Shown: positions 7,606 through 15,717, numbered from the stretch's first letter. The stretch: DNA of 24,261 nucleotides from Microcaldota archaeon (GCA_013331595.1 DUGE01000089.1:1-24261), one strand, 5' to 3'. Notes: a model not told the origin generated them from the sequence alone. Translations and numbers: made by a program.

Positions 7606-8565
7606 TCAGATTATTTTATCGTAATCGCGAAGGGTTTGCTTTGCTATTTTAATCGAATCGTGAACACTCTTGACGTAAGAGCGGCCTTTGGCAGCAATTC
7701 TCTTTCTTTCCGCCGTGTTTTCCACCAGTTGCCTGAGGTTTTCCTCAAGGCTTTCCTTTGTGGAATTAACTATCGGGCAGTTGGGCACGTATTTCAGCAA
7801 ATCTTTCCGCACGTAACAGCAAACCGCTTTTCCAAGGGCCATGGTTTCACAGGCGAAAGTGCCGTAAAACCCTGTTACGAGCTGGTCGACCACAATGTCC
7901 GCCTTTCCGTAGAAATCTTTGACTTTCGAGTGCGGGATGTTTTCAAGAAGCATCAGCTCAACCGGCTGGCCTTCAGCCTTCAGTGCCTCAATTGCCTTGA
8001 GCACGGTTTCAGTTCCTTTTATCGCGCGGTTGGTTGGTGCGTGAAGTATTTTTACGGCGTTGCCCTTCCGGTTGGAAGCTTTTCCCTTGCTGGTTTTTTT
8101 TGCATCATCCGCTTTCCAGTAATCCAGGTCAATTGGGTAAGGGAGCCAAGGCGTTCCTTTCGGCGCCCATTCAATGAGGTCAGGGCTTCCAACGTACCTC
8201 AAGTCGCAAAACCTTGAGAACGAATGCCACGGCACTCCCTTGAAGCGGATGTCGCTGCCCCAGTGCGTGTAAACAACCTTCTTGCCCATGGCCTTCAGCA
8301 AAGGCGCGTCTGCGTAGAAAGGCAGGAATGAAGCAGAGTGCATGTGGTAAACGTCGTAATCGTTGTAGCGCTTGAGTAGTTCCTTGATTCTCACTGCAGG
8401 CTGCAAAACCCTGGGAAACCTATCCACTTTCATGTTGTAGTCGTGAGGGTATTTTGCGCTGTGCTCGCGGAAAACAACCACGTCCGCCTGCACTCCCAGT
8501 TTGCGCTGTGCTCGCGCAAGGGTTACGGGCACTCCTGCAATGTTATGCAAATGCAATACTTTCAT
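7606..8565 (-). CDS. GT4-like glycosyltransferase
   Basis: 319-residue GT-B glycosyltransferase, cytoplasmic or peripheral membrane. Seen: N-terminal MKVLHLHNIAGVP, a domain-linker region KILHAPTNRAIKGTETVL (the R/K pair that binds donor phosphates), and the donor-site pattern VVDQLVTGFYGTFACETMALGKAV. The DQ..xGxYG...E.MA.G form is common in archaeal and bacterial surface-glycan glycosyltransferases and naturally lacks the first Glu of EX7E. The protein is somewhat short for the family (usually 350-400). ATG 8565 lies only 5 nt after the stop of the upstream epimerase, so it is the third gene of the 10462-7606 operon. Sugar specificity unknown. Confidence 0.9.
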   Translation of the reverse strand: MKVLHLHNIAGVPVTLARAQRKLGVQADVVVFREHSAKYPHDYNMKVDRFPRVLQPAVRIKELLKRYNDYDVYHMHSASFLPFYADAPLLKAMGKKVVYTHWGSDIRFKGVPWHSFSRFCDLRYVGSPDLIEWAPKGTPWLPYPIDLDYWKADDAKKTSKGKASNRKGNAVKILHAPTNRAIKGTETVLKAIEALKAEGQPVELMLLENIPHSKVKDFYGKADIVVDQLVTGFYGTFACETMALGKAVCCYVRKDLLKYVPNCPIVNSTKESLEENLRQLVENTAERKRIAAKGRSYVKSVHDSIKIAKQTLRDYDKII

Positions 8566-8570
8566 TGTTT

Positions 8571-9479
8571 TCAGCGTCCTCTTTTCCTGCCTGCCTTTCT
8601 TCCGGTTTTACTCAAGCCTTTCAAAACTTCGTCAATGCCTTGGCCGAGAGGGACTTTCGGCTTGAAGCCAATTTCCTTAAGTGCAAGTGAGCCGTCACCA
8701 ATGTAGTTTCCGCTCTCGCGGCCGGTTTTAACGAAGTTCGGGCGCTTTTTGAGCTTGCGCCCGATTTTTTCGGCTAATTCCTTTATTGAGCCGACTTCAG
8801 GCCCGCAAACCTGGTAATTCCTGTAACCTGAAATGGAAGTTTTTTTCTTGATAAGCATTTGGGCGAACCTTACGACGTCTGAGACGTGGATTGGATTTGT
8901 TACGGGTCTTCCGCCGTTGTTCAACTGGATAGGTGTTCCTTTAGCAATTGCAGTTGCAATCCGCGAAATAAATCTGTTAGGATTCTTGCTTTCACGTCCG
9001 TAGGGGAAGTACAATCGGGCGATTACGACTGGAAAAAAACTCGAGAATTTTCCACAGTTGCGTTCGCCTTGAGCTTTACTGCGATTGTAATTATTGGCTT
9101 TGGAATCATAAGGTGTTTTTTCGTTTATGGGTTTAATCACGTTCTCTCCGCAAACGCCTGCTGTTGAAGCGTAGGCCAGCAGAGGTTTTTTGCTATGCTG
9201 CCTAAGCATTTCTGCAACGTTCTGCGTTCCTGTAGCGTTTATTTCAAACGCCAAGTTTTCATTTTCGTCACATTTTTGCACATCAGTGAGTGCCGCAAGG
9301 TGGAAGCAGACGTCAACATTTTCCACCACGGGAATTTTTTTCGTCAAGTCGAATTCGATTTCCGCCGGGGAGCGCGAGCGTTTTTTTCCCACGAGCCGGA
9401 TTACCTCGTGGGTTTTTGCCAGCTCGCGGCTTAATGCGGAACCGATGAAACCGTCGGCTCCGGTGACGAGTATTCTCAT
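8571..9479 (-). CDS. NAD-dependent sugar epimerase/dehydratase (extended SDR)
   Basis: 302 residues. Seen: TGADGFIG cofactor loop (6-13), LAALTDV (61-67) after the fourth strand, catalytic S105/T106 in AYASTAGVCG, Y131 and K135 in NYNRSK, and the substrate-pocket pattern ARLYFPYGRE. NPIHVSDVVRF matches the usual family segment. The C-terminal tail is very basic (KTGRKAGRKRGR). The start ATG overlaps the stop of the upstream epimerase as ATGA (9476-9479), and its stop is 5 nt before the glycosyltransferase, so three proteins are made from one RNA. Likely makes or modifies a nucleotide sugar for the neighbouring glycosyltransferase; which one is not visible. Confidence 0.92.
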   Translation of the reverse strand: MRILVTGADGFIGSALSRELAKTHEVIRLVGKKRSRSPAEIEFDLTKKIPVVENVDVCFHLAALTDVQKCDENENLAFEINATGTQNVAEMLRQHSKKPLLAYASTAGVCGENVIKPINEKTPYDSKANNYNRSKAQGERNCGKFSSFFPVVIARLYFPYGRESKNPNRFISRIATAIAKGTPIQLNNGGRPVTNPIHVSDVVRFAQMLIKKKTSISGYRNYQVCGPEVGSIKELAEKIGRKLKKRPNFVKTGRESGNYIGDGSLALKEIGFKPKVPLGQGIDEVLKGLSKTGRKAGRKRGR

Positions 9480-10462
9480 CGTAAATCCTTCAATTCAATG
9501 CTCTTGTAGTAGTCGATGGTTTTCTGGATTCCCTGCTCGAAGCTCACTCTAGGCTGGAAGCCGATGAGCTTTTTCGCCAGTTCGATGCTTCCGCAGTGCC
9601 TTTCCACGTCAGCGGGCCTTGCCGGTTTTTTCTCAATGCCACCGCGGTATTTCATTTGGCTTGCAATGGTTTCAATAACCTGCTTGACCGAAGTTTCCTT
9701 TCCGGTTGCTATCTGCACAACTTTCCCTTCAACTGTCTTGCGGTCGTGCATTTCAATTGCAGCGCGGACAGTGTCTGAAACGAAGAGGAAATCGCGCGTC
9801 TGGCTTCCATCGCCTTCCATTATGGGCTTTTTGCCTTGCAGAATGCGCTTGATTGTGATCGGAATTAGCGCTGAATAGACCGTTTCGTTTTGCCTGGGGC
9901 CGTAATTGTTGAAGGGCCTTAGGATTGTCAGCTTGAGGCCGAAAGTGCGGTAGTTTGAAAGCAAGAGCAAGTCTGCGCTTGCCTTTCCTGCGGCGTAGGG
10001 CGTGGTTGGGTTGAGCGGGTGTTTTTCGTCCATGGGAATGTATTCCGCGCTTCCGTAAGCTTCAGAAGATGAAAAGTGCACGAGGGATTTGAAAAGGCCT
10101 TTTCTCAATAAACTTGTAACCACGTTTGCAATATTCACGTTAGTGCTATACGCGCCTTCGGGATGGATGAAAGAGTAGGGCAATGCTTTCGAAGCCATGT
10201 TGTAAACGACATCTATGTTTTCCCGAAGGAAAATGTTTTCCATTGCCGTGTAGTCCGAAGCATCCTCGCGGTATACCGTGAGCTTTTCACCATATGCGTC
10301 CATTGCCCATTTCAGGTTGTCGGCGTTTCCAAGGAAAAAGTTGTCCACCACGACGATTTTTTCCGCTTCCTGTTTCACGAGCTCGTCGGCCAAGTGGCTT
10401 CCAATGAATCCCGCGCCTCCTGTTATCAGTACGGTCTTGTTTTTGAACGACAAGTTTCTCAC
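9476..10462 (-). CDS. NAD-dependent nucleotide-sugar 4-epimerase / 4,6-dehydratase (GalE/Gmd-like)
   Basis: 328 residues; the most canonical of the three extended SDRs here. Seen: TGGAGFIGSHL (14-24), NAD-ribose-binding D40 in VVVDNFF, catalytic S132 in HFSSSEAYG, Y156 and K160 in PYAAGKASAD, the substrate motif RPFNNYGPRQ, and GDGSQTRDFLFVSD. The family includes UDP-glucose/GlcNAc 4-epimerases and dTDP- or GDP-sugar 4,6-dehydratases; the SSSEAYG form suits either. Start choice: GTG 10462 is about 26 nt from a TATA box (10484-10491), fitting a leaderless RNA; TTG 10465 (one codon longer) and TTG 10450 (after GGTGAG) are alternatives. First gene of a three-gene operon. Confidence 0.92.
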   Translation of the reverse strand: MRNLSFKNKTVLITGGAGFIGSHLADELVKQEAEKIVVVDNFFLGNADNLKWAMDAYGEKLTVYREDASDYTAMENIFLRENIDVVYNMASKALPYSFIHPEGAYSTNVNIANVVTSLLRKGLFKSLVHFSSSEAYGSAEYIPMDEKHPLNPTTPYAAGKASADLLLLSNYRTFGLKLTILRPFNNYGPRQNETVYSALIPITIKRILQGKKPIMEGDGSQTRDFLFVSDTVRAAIEMHDRKTVEGKVVQIATGKETSVKQVIETIASQMKYRGGIEKKPARPADVERHCGSIELAKKLIGFQPRVSFEQGIQKTIDYYKSIELKDLR

Positions 10463-10483
10463 CAAAAATATTATGGCGCATTT

Positions 10484-10550
10484 GCTTAAAACGTTTTTTT
10501 TGTTGTTTACTGCTGGAAAAATACCGGCCGCTTAGTGCGTTTGTTTATAA
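10484..10550. promoter_or_regulatory. Back-to-back TATA boxes of a divergent promoter
   Basis: Minus strand: CGTTTTAAGC with TTTTAAGC at about 10484-10491, some 26 nt from GTG 10462. Plus strand: TTTATAA at 10544-10550, 27 nt from ATG 10574. Both spacings are those of archaeal leaderless genes. The plus-strand box lies inside the longest possible flippase frame (GTG 10535), which argues against that longer start. Confidence 0.65.
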
Positions 10551-10573
10551 GAATTATTGCATTAAGCGTTTTA

Positions 10574-11956
10574 ATGACTTTCCTAAAAAACACTCTGTAC
10601 ATCCTTGCCTCGAATTTTCTCGTCATTGGCATGAGCTTTTTCCTCCGGCCGCTTACCGCAAGGTTTCTCGGCCCGGCTGAGTACGGCCTTTTCGCCTTAA
10701 TCCTCAGCACTTCGACGATAATTCCTGCCCTGACGTTGTTTTCCCTGAATTCCGGGGTCTTCTACTACACTGCGAAGGAAAATCGCAAGGACAAAAAATT
10801 CGTTTCAACCGCCCTCGCGTTCGTCTTCATTGCGTCACTGGTTTTTTTCCTGCCGCTGGATTACGCTGCCGCAGCGTTCGTGCCGGCCTTGGGCCAAAGC
10901 GGTTTTCTCGCGGCCCTCGCCCTGTCGATTGCACTATCGGCTTTTACGATACTGCAGGCGGTCCAGCAGGGGCTTGAAAAATTCCGTGCTTTCAGCCTTT
11001 ACTCGGTTGCCTCGGCCCTTTTCGCAGGAGCGGCGGCAGTTGCAGTCGCGTTCCATTCTGGGAACGGCATGCTCGCATCGTTTGGCCGGGCAGCAGCGGT
11101 TTTTGCCATTGCTTTCATTGGTCTGGCTTCACTCAAGTGCATCGGCAAGCCCGACCGCAGGGAGCTTGGCCGCTTGCTTCACTACTCTGCACCCTTGGCA
11201 TTGGCGGGCTTTCTCGGCGCTTTCATCGTTGTCACAGACCGGTACCTGATTGCGGCATACCGTAGCGTTGCCGAAGTGGGTTATTACGACATTTCCTACT
11301 CGATGATTGCGGCTGTTCTTCCAGTCTCAACTGCCTTGCTTACGACCATGATGCCCAAGCTCATAAAGAGCGATTCCAAACTGGCTTTTTATTATTCGAA
11401 AATCAGCCAAGCTAACGCCATTCTCCTTTCGGCCGCCGGGCTTGTTTTCTTCTACTATTCAGACATAATCGTGACAATGCTTCTAGGCCCGAATTTCAGG
11501 GAGGCAGTGCTTCCGTTCAAAATCCTTTCCCTGGCGCTGCCGCTGATGACTTTGTACGGCCTTAATGTAGCCGCAGCTGCGGCCGTAGGCAGGACCAAAG
11601 TATCAGGGCTCTTGACTTCTGCCCTGACTGTCTTCAGCCTCGGGTTCAACTTCCTGCTCGTTCCAGCGTTTGGAGCGGTCGGAGCATCCTGGGCAAACTT
11701 TTTCACGTACGTGTTCACTTGCGGCGTGGGTTTTTATTACTTGAAAACACGCTATGGCGCCGGGATTTCGCAAGTCCTTCCGCAGTACGCCCTGTTTTCG
11801 CTCTTCATTCTCATTTATATGGCGTTCCTGCAGGCTAACGGTTTTATACTGAAAACCGCTGCTTTATGCGTTTTCGCCATTTCGACCTATGCCCTGAACC
11901 GCCCTATTGCCCATGAATTTTTGCAGCATGTGAAAAGTTCGCTGGTGCGAAAGTGA
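10574..11956 (+). CDS. Wzx-type polysaccharide/lipid-linked glycan flippase (MOP superfamily)
   Basis: 460-residue integral membrane protein with about 12-14 hydrophobic helices spread over its whole length and no large soluble domain. The N-terminus (LASNFLVIGMSFFLRPLTARFLGPAEYGLFALI) is typical of Wzx/RfbX flippases, where the RFLGPxEYGLFA stretch follows helix 1. A second family-like stretch is VTDRYLIAAYRSVAEVGYYDISYS near the middle. It probably moves the lipid-linked glycan to the outer face of the membrane for AglB. ATG 10574 is preferred to the upstream GTG 10535 because a TATA box (10544-10550) lies between them at leaderless spacing. It is divergent from the epimerase operon and starts the plus-strand series of glycan genes. 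Confidence 0.9.
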   Translation: MTFLKNTLYILASNFLVIGMSFFLRPLTARFLGPAEYGLFALILSTSTIIPALTLFSLNSGVFYYTAKENRKDKKFVSTALAFVFIASLVFFLPLDYAAAAFVPALGQSGFLAALALSIALSAFTILQAVQQGLEKFRAFSLYSVASALFAGAAAVAVAFHSGNGMLASFGRAAAVFAIAFIGLASLKCIGKPDRRELGRLLHYSAPLALAGFLGAFIVVTDRYLIAAYRSVAEVGYYDISYSMIAAVLPVSTALLTTMMPKLIKSDSKLAFYYSKISQANAILLSAAGLVFFYYSDIIVTMLLGPNFREAVLPFKILSLALPLMTLYGLNVAAAAAVGRTKVSGLLTSALTVFSLGFNFLLVPAFGAVGASWANFFTYVFTCGVGFYYLKTRYGAGISQVLPQYALFSLFILIYMAFLQANGFILKTAALCVFAISTYALNRPIAHEFLQHVKSSLVRK

Positions 11957-12024
11957 GCGGGCTCCATTCGGACGTAATGGCTGCCTGGCGGTTTTGGGGA
12001 AAATGCGTGTAACGGTGGTTTTTC

Positions 12025-12717
12025 TTGTTTAAAGGGACTCTTGGCCGGCTGATGATTGGGGACTGGGGAGACCAGCTTGACGTGCGTTTCCACCTTGCCG
12101 AGCGCCTCGCGCGCCTTAACGGCAAGCGGGTTTTGGACATAGCCTGCGGGCCCGGTCTTCTGCTGGCAGCACTTCCGGACTCGAACGAAAAATACGGCAT
12201 CGACACCAACCCCGCGGTATTGAAAAAAGCGCGGCAGCTGAACCCGCGCGCAAGCCTAAAGCGCGCGAGCATGTTCCGCTTGCCGTTCGAAAGCGGTTTT
12301 TTCGACGTCATCGTGATGGCGAACGTCATGCCTAACGTTGATTTCGACTGCACCGGCAACGCAAGGACTAACCAGTTGAAGGCAATAGGCGAGGCGGTGA
12401 GGGTGCTGAAGCCGGGCGGAATCCTTTTCGTCACTGCGCCGACCGCGGTGTGGTTCGGGCTATTCCGCGCAAAGGGCAAAAAGCGGCTGGAGTACGCCGA
12501 TCTCGACCAACTGCTCAAACCCAGTTTCACTTATGAGATAAAAGGCTGGAATCCCCTTCCCCCGTTTCCTTATTTCCTGCCCGCCCGGTTTTTGAAGCGC
12601 ATTCCCGGCTGGTTCGTTTTTCTAGAGTGGCTGTGCGAAAAAGGATTTTTCAACAAGTGGGGCAAGTTTTTTTATACTGAAGCGGTGAAAACAGTAAAAC
12701 ACAAATGCAAGGGATGA
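12025..12717 (+). CDS. Class I SAM-dependent methyltransferase
   Basis: 230 residues. Seen: SAM-binding motif I VLDIACGPGLLL (36-47), the acidic end of strand 2 in YGIDTNP, motif II region FFDVIVMANVMPNVDF, and motif III EAVRVLKPGGILFVTAP. This is the Methyltransf_11 type, which methylates small molecules, sugars or lipids. The C-terminal third (PPFPYFLPARFLKRIPGWFVFLEW) is hydrophobic and aromatic and may touch the membrane, suiting a lipid-linked substrate (inference). The start is TTG 12025 with GGTGG (12014-12018) six bases upstream; no in-frame ATG precedes motif I except at residue 10. It overlaps the radical SAM gene at its 3' end, so both are probably coupled. Substrate unknown. Confidence 0.88.
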   Translation: MFKGTLGRLMIGDWGDQLDVRFHLAERLARLNGKRVLDIACGPGLLLAALPDSNEKYGIDTNPAVLKKARQLNPRASLKRASMFRLPFESGFFDVIVMANVMPNVDFDCTGNARTNQLKAIGEAVRVLKPGGILFVTAPTAVWFGLFRAKGKKRLEYADLDQLLKPSFTYEIKGWNPLPPFPYFLPARFLKRIPGWFVFLEWLCEKGFFNKWGKFFYTEAVKTVKHKCKG

Positions 12718-14216
12718 ATTTGGCAAAAATCGCGCTAATAGACCCGTCGCAATACACGACTAATTACGGCGTGCGGTGCGTTTCTTCTTACCTATGGGAA
12801 AAGGGCTTTGAGGCCAAGCTCATTTATCTCAATCCAGACCTCGGGCACGACAAAAGCGGCCACTATTCCCAGGCGGTGCGCGAAGACCTGGCGGAAATCA
12901 TCAAGGACTGCGACGTCATCGGTTTTACTATTTTCACCAACTTTTATTTCAACGCCGTTGAGCTGACCGAGTTCGTGAGACAGTGCTTTCCGGACAAGCT
13001 CATAGTCTGGGGCGGCATCCACCCGTCAGTCAGCCCGGAAACGTCAATAGCCCACGCGGACATCGTTTGCCTGGGTGAAGGCGAGGAAACCGCGCTTGAA
13101 ATAATGAACATGGTTTCCAAGAACGAGTTCAGGACCGACATTCTCGGCACTTGGGTGAAAACAAAGGACGGGGTAATAAAAAACGAGACTCGCACTCTGG
13201 AAGAAAACCTCGACAGGTACCCGCCGCAGGATTACGAACCGTCCCACCAGTACATAATCAAGGGCGGGCGCGTGGTGCAAGTGGACGAAGAATTGCTGAA
13301 GGAAATGCTCCACCTAAGCCCGCACTCCAAGAAATATTTCAACCTGCCCACGTCGGACAATTACCAGTATTTGACTTTGAGCTCACGCGGCTGCCCGTAC
13401 TTGTGCGCATTCTGCGCCAACAACGCCTACCGCAAGCTCTATACTGGCAAAGGCCGTTGGCTGAGGAGCAGGAGCATAAAGCACGTCATCGACGAAATCC
13501 AGGGCTTCGAGAAAAAGCACGATTACGTGAATTTCATCAGCTTTTTCGACGACGAATTCCTTGCAAGGCCTGAGCAGTTCATAACCGACTTTTTCGACGA
13601 ATACGACAAGCGCGTGGGCCTGCCGTTCAAGTGCAACGTCAGCGTGTTCAACGTCAGCATGGTGAAAATGAAGCGCCTGCACCAGTCGGGGCTGAAAAAT
13701 TTGGAAATTGGGTTGCAGTCGGGCAGCGAACGGGTGCATAAGGAAGTTTACCTGCGGCCGTTCCACCCGGACAAGTTCCTTGAAACCGCCAAAATCCTCG
13801 CTTCTTTCCCGGACGTGACGAAATACTACGACGTGATTCTCGACGACCCGTACGAAAACGACGAGGACCTCTCGAAAACCATCGTGTTCCTGTCGAAAAT
13901 GCCCAAGCCCTTCAAGCTCAGCACTTTCTCCCTGACGTTTTATCCTGGAACCGCGCTTTACAACCGGGCGGTTGCGGACGGCCTGGTGGATTCCGCGGAC
14001 CTCAGGAGCGTTATTGAAAAGAAAGACAACAAGCTCTATCTTGAAAACACCTACCCGAAAATGCTTGTGCTCGCCGCCTCGAAAACAAGCCCCAAGCTGA
14101 GCTTTTTGTACTCCATTGCGGCCCAGCCGGCGTTAATCAAGGCTTTTTCCGGCCCTCTTCCCGACAAGTTTTTCAAGAAAGTTATTGAGTTAGCCATCAA
14201 GGTCAGGCGAACTTAA
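12705..14216 (+). CDS. B12-binding-domain radical SAM enzyme
   Basis: 503 residues in two parts. An N-terminal cobalamin-binding-like domain (about 8-160) has the usual VIGFTIFTNFYFNAVELTEF and LIVWGGIHPSVSPE...LGEGEETA segments but no DxHxxG, so any B12 would bind base-off without a histidine ligand. A radical SAM barrel follows, with the cluster cysteines C230, C234 and C237 in RGCPYLCAFCAN, then EIGLQSGSE. Enzymes of this layout methylate unreactive carbon or phosphorus, or do other radical chemistry. Starts: ATG 12705; ATG 12714, which overlaps the methyltransferase stop as ATGA; or TTG 12720, with AAGGG upstream. A ferredoxin gene follows 110 nt downstream and may supply electrons. The context suggests glycan or lipid modification; the reaction is unknown. 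Confidence 0.9.
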   Translation: MQGMNLAKIALIDPSQYTTNYGVRCVSSYLWEKGFEAKLIYLNPDLGHDKSGHYSQAVREDLAEIIKDCDVIGFTIFTNFYFNAVELTEFVRQCFPDKLIVWGGIHPSVSPETSIAHADIVCLGEGEETALEIMNMVSKNEFRTDILGTWVKTKDGVIKNETRTLEENLDRYPPQDYEPSHQYIIKGGRVVQVDEELLKEMLHLSPHSKKYFNLPTSDNYQYLTLSSRGCPYLCAFCANNAYRKLYTGKGRWLRSRSIKHVIDEIQGFEKKHDYVNFISFFDDEFLARPEQFITDFFDEYDKRVGLPFKCNVSVFNVSMVKMKRLHQSGLKNLEIGLQSGSERVHKEVYLRPFHPDKFLETAKILASFPDVTKYYDVILDDPYENDEDLSKTIVFLSKMPKPFKLSTFSLTFYPGTALYNRAVADGLVDSADLRSVIEKKDNKLYLENTYPKMLVLAASKTSPKLSFLYSIAAQPALIKAFSGPLPDKFFKKVIELAIKVRRT

Positions 14217-14230
14217 GGCGCGCCTTTTTT
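14215..14230 (+). terminator. Palindrome plus T-run after the radical SAM gene
   Basis: A perfect 12-base palindrome AAGGCGCGCCTT (14215-14226) runs into six Ts (14225-14230) directly at the stop codon. Archaeal RNA polymerase terminates mainly at T-runs, so this is a plausible terminator. Confidence 0.5.
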
Positions 14231-14234
14231 GTGC

Positions 14235-14257
14235 AAACGGCGCCCTGCTTGCCGTTT
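14235..14257 (+). repeat. Inverted repeat (7-bp arms, 9-nt loop) between radical SAM and ferredoxin genes
   Basis: AAACGGC (14235-14241) pairs with GCCGTTT (14251-14257) around GCCCTGCTT. Just downstream is the perfect palindrome GAAGCTTC (14269-14276). It could be part of a composite terminator. Confidence 0.5.
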
Positions 14258-14276
14258 ACCCCTGCTTTGAAGCTTC

Positions 14277-14299
14277 GGCTTTTAACCTTGGCAAAAGCC
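14277..14299 (+). repeat. Second inverted repeat (7-bp arms, 9-nt loop) abutting the ferredoxin TATA box
   Basis: GGCTTTT (14277-14283) pairs with AAAAGCC (14293-14299) around AACCTTGGC. The right arm merges with the TATA box CTTTAAG, so this could be an operator that controls the ferredoxin gene as well as an RNA hairpin. Confidence 0.5.
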
Positions 14300-14305
14300 T
14301 TTAAG
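14299..14305 (+). promoter_or_regulatory. TATA box of the ferredoxin gene
   Basis: CTTTAAG, preceded by a purine-rich GCAAAAGC that resembles a BRE, centred about 25 nt upstream of ATG 14327. This is the spacing of a leaderless archaeal transcript and decides the short start. Confidence 0.6.
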
Positions 14306-14326
14306 TTTTCGCGTCTCTTTTTATCC

Positions 14327-14524
14327 ATGGGAAAAATCAAGATAGAGTTCGAGCGCGACAAGTGCACCGGCTGCGAAGCATGCACGCTCGTGTGCCCTTC
14401 AAACTGGGAAATGAAGCCGGACGGCAAGTCCATGCCCAAAAAGCTGGAGCTCGACGATACTGGCGAGAACCAGGATGCAGAAGCGGGCTGCCCGGCAAAC
14501 TGCATCCGCGTAACCAAATTGTGA
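14327..14524 (+). CDS. Small [4Fe-4S] ferredoxin
   Basis: 65-residue soluble electron carrier. Seen: the cluster motif CTGCEACTLVCP (C13, C16, C19, C23) and a C-terminal CPANC (C55, C59). This matches single-cluster archaeal and Thermotoga ferredoxins, in which three cysteines of the first motif plus the CP cysteine hold one [4Fe-4S] cluster and two remaining cysteines can form a disulfide; C23 and C59 would be the spare pair. The 32-residue in-frame extension to ATG 14231 covers terminator and promoter signals and has no ferredoxin similarity, so ATG 14327 at leaderless distance from a TATA box is taken as the start. It sits directly after the radical SAM gene and is a good candidate electron donor for it (inference). 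Confidence 0.92.
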   Translation: MGKIKIEFERDKCTGCEACTLVCPSNWEMKPDGKSMPKKLELDDTGENQDAEAGCPANCIRVTKL

Positions 14525-14548
14525 CTTCCTCTTGCGCTTATAGAAATG

Positions 14549-14556
14549 CTTTAAAA
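14549..14556 (+). promoter_or_regulatory. TATA box of the GT4 gene at 14578
   Basis: GCTTTAAA centred about 26 nt before ATG 14578, predicting a leaderless transcript. It lies only 25 nt after the ferredoxin stop codon. Confidence 0.6.
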
Positions 14557-14577
14557 CCAATGTAAATAAAACTTTAC

Positions 14578-15708
14578 ATGGCTAATTTGCTTAAACTCCT
14601 TGTTTTGGGGTCGAAAGAATATCCAGTGGGCTCGAGCGGAGGCTTTGATTCCCTTGCATCGGGAGGGTACGAGCGTTACACGCAGGAGCTTTCTTCTGCC
14701 TTGGCTGCGAACGGCGTTTTGCCTGTTATAGCCACTCGCATGTTCCCCCACCAGAAAGAATTCGAGGAAAAAAACGGCATTCAAGTGCATAGAGTTTCAT
14801 GGGTTCAAGGTTTTTTCCTGCGCAACCCCTCTTTCAATTTAAGCGCGTTTTTCAAAGGCCTGCAGTTGGACTACGATATTGTTTTCGCAAGCGGGGTTTT
14901 CGCAACGCTTTCCGGACTGGCCTTGAGGCTTTTCAAAGGCAAGCCCGTCATATCCCGCCCCGCAGGAATCGCCTGGGTGCAGCCGCAATACCCGTTTTTC
15001 GTGAAAATCATTTTGCGAGCGCTCGAATCTTTTGCCTATTCGCATGCGGATGCCGTAGTGTTTTTGAGCGATGCGGAAGTGCAGTCGTTCAAGAAGAAAA
15101 TGGGTTTCTTGCCTGAAAATTTCCGAGTGATTCCGACCGGAGTTGACCTTTCGCGCTTTAAGGCAAAAACTTCCCGGGCAAGGAAAAAGAAAAAAACCGT
15201 TTTGTTCCTCGGGCGGCTTCTCGAGGTCAAGGGCGCAAGGTTTTTGGTTCAAGCTGCGCCTGCGATAAACGCCAAAATAATAATTGCAGGCAAGGGTCCT
15301 GAAAAGCTGAAGCTTGAGCAAATGGCTGTTGAAAAAAATTTGGGTAATGTTGTTTTCTTGGGCCAGGTTGAACGGCCTGAAAAGCTTCTTGCGGAATGCG
15401 ACGTTTTTGTCCTGCCTTCGTTGAGCGAAGGCCTTCCAATTGCAATGCTTGAAGCCATGGCCTCGCGAAAGCCTTGCGTTGTAACTGACATTGGCTTGCC
15501 AGTTGAAAACGGCAAGAATGCGTTGGTTGTAAAGCCCGGCAATCCCGAGGCGTTGGCGAATGCAATCAACCGGCTTCTGGTCAACCCTGCGCTTGCCGCG
15601 CGCATTGCCAAAAACGGCTTCAGGCATGTGAAAACGAATTTCGATTGGGATAAATCCATTCTCCGAATAATCGTTTTGGCTAAAGAGCTTCTTCGAGGAA
15701 GGGGTTGA
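14578..15708 (+). CDS. GT4-family glycosyltransferase
   Basis: 376-residue GT-B retaining glycosyltransferase. Seen: acceptor-domain N-terminus with SGGYERYTQELSSALA (28-43), PTGVDLSRF (186-194) before the linker, donor domain FLGRLLEVKGARFLVQA (210-226), AGKGPEKLKLE, and a complete EX7E motif in SEGLPIAMLEAMAS (E284, E292). It is the most canonical glycosyltransferase of the three in this window. ATG 14578 is about 26 nt from a TATA box. The gene is followed after 9 nt by the AsnB-like gene, so both are probably on one RNA. Likely adds a sugar to the lipid-linked glycan on the cytoplasmic side; donor unknown. Confidence 0.93.
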   Translation: MANLLKLLVLGSKEYPVGSSGGFDSLASGGYERYTQELSSALAANGVLPVIATRMFPHQKEFEEKNGIQVHRVSWVQGFFLRNPSFNLSAFFKGLQLDYDIVFASGVFATLSGLALRLFKGKPVISRPAGIAWVQPQYPFFVKIILRALESFAYSHADAVVFLSDAEVQSFKKKMGFLPENFRVIPTGVDLSRFKAKTSRARKKKKTVLFLGRLLEVKGARFLVQAAPAINAKIIIAGKGPEKLKLEQMAVEKNLGNVVFLGQVERPEKLLAECDVFVLPSLSEGLPIAMLEAMASRKPCVVTDIGLPVENGKNALVVKPGNPEALANAINRLLVNPALAARIAKNGFRHVKTNFDWDKSILRIIVLAKELLRGRG

Positions 15709-15717
15709 TTTTGATTT

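Noticed and set aside
14231..14326. N-terminal extension of the ferredoxin from ATG 14231
   Set aside because: It is encoded by the inverted repeats and the TATA box; the ferredoxin fold begins at ATG 14327, at leaderless spacing.
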